Below, one piece after another: positions 58,660-64,000 of a stretch of DNA of 64,000 bases. The notes under the pieces are model-generated. The model made no database searches and was not told the origin of the DNA. It was given only the letters and a program-made list of their open reading frames with translations. Every line of letters begins with the position of its first letter. The first letter of the stretch is position 1. This DNA is from Centrapalus pauciflorus (taxonomy: Eukaryota; Streptophyta; Magnoliopsida; Asterales; Asteraceae), in assembly GCA_020465985.1 (NCBI GenBank), contig JAANYP010001181.1, forward strand, positions 632,516-696,515, given 5' to 3'. Position numbers and translations under genes: made by a program.

Positions 58660-59608
58660 AAATGATACTGTTAGTTAGTTCTCATCATTGGTTTTCTAGA
58701 TTTTGCATTGTTAAAATTACAAACAATGTCTTATTAAATTGGTTTCGAACCAGAATTAATTAATTAAGTATTCATAACCATAATTTGAAAGTTTGACATT
58801 GATTAGGTTTAATCATATTTAATTTGTTGGTTTTACGATCAAATCAAATAAATTTAAGACAGTAATGTCTCTGATACATTGATTAGGATTTGTCAACGGT
58901 ATAACAGTAATGTTTAATGTCATACATTATCATACTGCAAAAAACCACATGAAAACAAAAGAGATATTTAAAAACATGACACAACTTTTCTTATATTGAA
59001 ATGACTTTATATCAAATGAATAATGATGATTTGACTTGCCTCTTTGGTGGTAAAGCAATGTTTGACGAAGGAAATCCTCCAGGTAAAAGATAAAGATATT
59101 TTTGTAGTCACTTTATGAGAACTTGCCTTTTTATTTCTTTGTGAAACATCCCGTCCTTTTGATTGATCCAATAAATAAGCTTTACAAGAATTCATCTTCT
59201 CCAAACAAGAATACTATAAAAGAAAGCTTAAGTAAGGGTGGTCGTTCAACTTGAGAGACTAAAAGCTTTGTGTGAACTTTCCATGAGTTATCTAAAGATG
59301 AGCATTTGTGATAGAGTTGGCGGTCAAGTTTTTCCCATGCAGTCAACATTTAGTTCTAGCACTAAATATGTAATCATTTCATCTCTATGTGAGTTAAACA
59401 TTTGTAATCACTTTGAGTGACTCTTAGATTACTTACAATTGTAGTTAAGCTTTTATGTGATCTTTGTGTTCAATCACCCTGTCATTCAAATCTATTTGTA
59501 ATTAACACTTGTTAATATCAATATACAAACAGTAAGAAAAAATATGTATGATTTTAAGTAACTCTATTCACCACCCTCTTACACTTTGCTTTATATTTGA
59601 GACCTACA
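58660..59608 (+). repeat. degraded solo LTR related to copia family 1
   Basis: The last 130 bp (59480-59608) align with the complement of 23993-24120, ending GACCTACA as family 1 LTRs do. TATAAAA at 59215-59221 and the following AAGCTTAAGTAAG correspond to the LTR promoter of copy 1b. No primer-binding site follows the end, so it is a solo LTR or fragment. The left limit is uncertain; TGTTAG at about 58667 is a candidate. Confidence 0.5.
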
Positions 59609-61721
<2,113 letters not shown>

Positions 61722-61732
61722 GTGTGTGTGTG

Positions 61733-63560
61733 TGTGAAGACCACCCCTCACGGGGCAGTCCTCAGAGTCTAGGTCCCACAAATTGCAGTACAATATCAAT
61801 CATAACTAAGATAGAGTAATTATAATGTGGAATATTAAATTACAGGTACAAACATTTTAGGATTAAGTTTAATACAGTTTACGGTTTTCAAATTAAACTT
61901 ATAAAGGGCACAAGTCTAATCTAAATCATGTCATCATGTAATCAAGATAAATCTACCCAGACCACCATATTATCATCCTCCAATTAGTACCAAAAGGGTT
62001 TGCTGAGTAGAGGTCTATGAAAACTTCTGTCTTGATCTTTGTAAGACCTAAGAACTAGGTCCGGCAGGCGACTTTCCTTTATCTTTTCCTGTAAAAATGT
62101 AAGGTAGCAACTGTAAGCAATGCTTAGTGAGTAAATAGATTTTCAAATTAACATGCATTGTCAAGCGGATCATAAGTTCTAGTGTGATATGTCTTGGCTG
62201 CCGCTACAGCCCTCATGATTGAGACATAGAAATCATAGAGTCGGATGATGTTCAAGCCACGCTCACGCTTAAATCGTGGGGATCAGCCACATACTGGGCT
62301 AGCTACCAGTAAATCAACATGGCGGAACATCGGAGGTCATTACCAAGTTCAATAGAACTGGTGAAATAGCCAGGTCTAGAACAATAGACCAAAAAGGCTA
62401 ATCAAGCTGAATCAATATGTCAAGTCTATGCAATGATGAAGCATACGTAATCAAAGTCATGATAGCAATAATCTCAAAGCAATATCCGAAATGAACTGTA
62501 AATGCAATATCATGTGAAATGATGATCAAATAGCTATCATGATCCACTGGGCAACACCGAACCATGGTGTGCACAGGTCACAATCCAGCTGATAATATGA
62601 ATGTCAAATCAATCTAACATCAACAATATGTCTCAACCAGAAATTCTAGCATGTTAAATCTGAATATCTATAACTCACAGATCTGGGGTCTTTATCAAAC
62701 AGATGTAAAATCTGCCACCTGAGTTATCTCAGGATTTTATCTTTGTCAATCTGTTCTCTGTCAATTCAAATCTTTGACCCGCTTTTAAATCTTTAAATCA
62801 ATGTTCAGAATTTCACTGAACATGTCCAGAATCATCATGTCAATATCATCATCTTTTAGTCTTTAAACTCTTTATTTTATCTGATTCTGATAATTGATCA
62901 TTCTTAAATCTTTCTTTCATTCATATTCTTTGTTTCATTAAATTCTCAAAGGATCAGTATGTATATATATTAATATATATAATCATCTTGCTAATTATCT
63001 TGTTAATTTATGCGTTATTCATGTGTTTTATTCAATATTTTCGAATTTAGGGAATGGGACTCGAATTTAATACTTAATTTCGAACATGATGATAAATTCG
63101 AAGGTATAAAAATCGAATACAAGCTAAATTCGAAGCCAGGGTCTCGAACTTAAGATCAAAATCGAATATATTGTCTCAAATTTATGCTCAAATTCGAACT
63201 ATAGCCTCGAATATAAGGATAAGTTCGAACATATAGGTAAAGTCGAACTCATCATCTCGAACATATGGTCAAATTCGAACCTATATTCGAATTTAGCTTT
63301 AAAAAATCGAGTTTGTTCCATGTATTTCGAGTTTGTTCTTGGCATCTCGAATTTGTTCATATTTTACAGCTTTTAAACATGAATTTCTAAATCAAAAATC
63401 ACAAATATGTTAAGTAAGCCTAGGTTCGATTATATTATACATAATCTATCAAAATTCTAGTTGATACTTAAGCAAAATAGCTTTAATTCGAAAGAAAGAT
63501 GGTAAATTCGAAAAACCGAAAATAAGGAAACTTTAAACGTCGATTCTTACCTCGAATTCT
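61733..63560 (+). repeat. LTR-like dispersed repeat, copy 3b
   Basis: It starts TGTGAAGACC at 61733 and aligns in blocks with the complement of 14221-12900 (copy 3a), the first 80 bp especially well. The distal third (63042-63354) has 18 TCGA-centred words such as TTCGAAC and CTCGAAT, about one every 17 bp. The right limit is not fixed. Probably an LTR or LTR fragment of a retroelement not otherwise present. Confidence 0.5.
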
Positions 63561-63670
63561 TTGTAAATTGATGATCCTTGATGATATTTGTAACTTCTTT
63601 CTTGAATTACTCCTCAAATAATGCAAGTATGTGAATTTCTTGGATGAATTTGTGGAGAAATTCGAATTGT

Positions 63671-63676
63671 AGAGAG

Positions 63677-63745
<69 letters not shown>
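63671..63745. repeat. (GA)n microsatellite
   Basis: A GA tract interrupted once by TA near 63679. Confidence 0.95.
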
Positions 63746-63749
<4 letters not shown>

Positions 63750-64000
63750 TTTCTAAATTATGATTAATGGATATTATTAGCGTTTATATACTTAATCAGT
63801 TACATTTGAAATTTAACCCACTTTTACTTTTGTATCTTACATCTCTTTTATTTAATTATCTATAACAATTTATTAATTCATATTTTAAATATTTATATAA
63901 TTTAATTAAATATTTCATAACTTAATTAAATTATAATTCAAATAATGTAATAAAATTACATTATTGGTTCCACTACTGAAATTAAGTTTAGATAAGACTA
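63746..64000. other. AT-rich stretch to window edge
   Basis: Nothing recognised. Confidence 0.4.

Overview
This is nuclear DNA of a flowering plant: AT-rich, full of long (TA)n microsatellites, LTR retrotransposons, MITEs and Mutator-like foldback elements, with one host gene split by GT-AG introns. The element proteins suggest a eudicot, perhaps a daisy-family (Asteraceae) genome, but the species cannot be named from sequence alone.

Layout. 1-10254 is a decayed Ty1/copia element on the minus strand (copy 1a), cut by the left edge of the window. 10255-15465 holds a long imperfect inverted repeat (10310-11220), an LTR-like repeat (3a) and microsatellites. 15466-41961 is a nest of copia elements. 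Copy 2a (minus, from 15466) is cut in its integrase by the 3' LTR of copy 1b (minus, 23993-41961). Copy 1b is itself cut in its reverse transcriptase by copy 2b (plus, 30029-35601), which belongs to the same family as 2a. A later deletion removed the 5' half of 2b together with the RT/RNase H end of 1b. 41962-51200 is gene-free and rich in DNA-transposon relics, notably three nested foldback elements at 45605-49463, a PIF-type MITE, a Stowaway MITE and a Helitron end. 51371-58240 is the only host gene found: an intact minus-strand hydroxyproline O-arabinosyltransferase of 8 coding exons plus two probable 5' UTR exons. Its introns carry MITE-like and LINE relics. 58383-64000 holds a MITE, a degraded solo LTR of family 1, a TIR element sitting between two (TA)n tracts, a second LTR-like repeat (3b, opposite orientation to 3a) and a (GA)n tract.

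The two copia families (family 1: LTR about 1.1 kb, copies 1a and 1b; family 2: LTR about 645 bp, copies 2a and 2b) share an unusual plan. gag-pol is followed by a non-coding spacer and then by a very large extra ORF of 1,000-1,400 residues. That protein has a conserved N-terminal domain, a disordered middle, a coiled coil and a conserved C-terminal domain, with no evident membrane segment. In family 2 a conserved splice-acceptor-like sequence ends 2 nt before the extra ORF's ATG, and a perfect 10-bp inverted repeat encloses the polypurine tract and LTR start. These two signals and the nested foldback elements are the most novel observations here. Everything is read by eye: homology is judged from recognised motifs and from comparing copies within the window.
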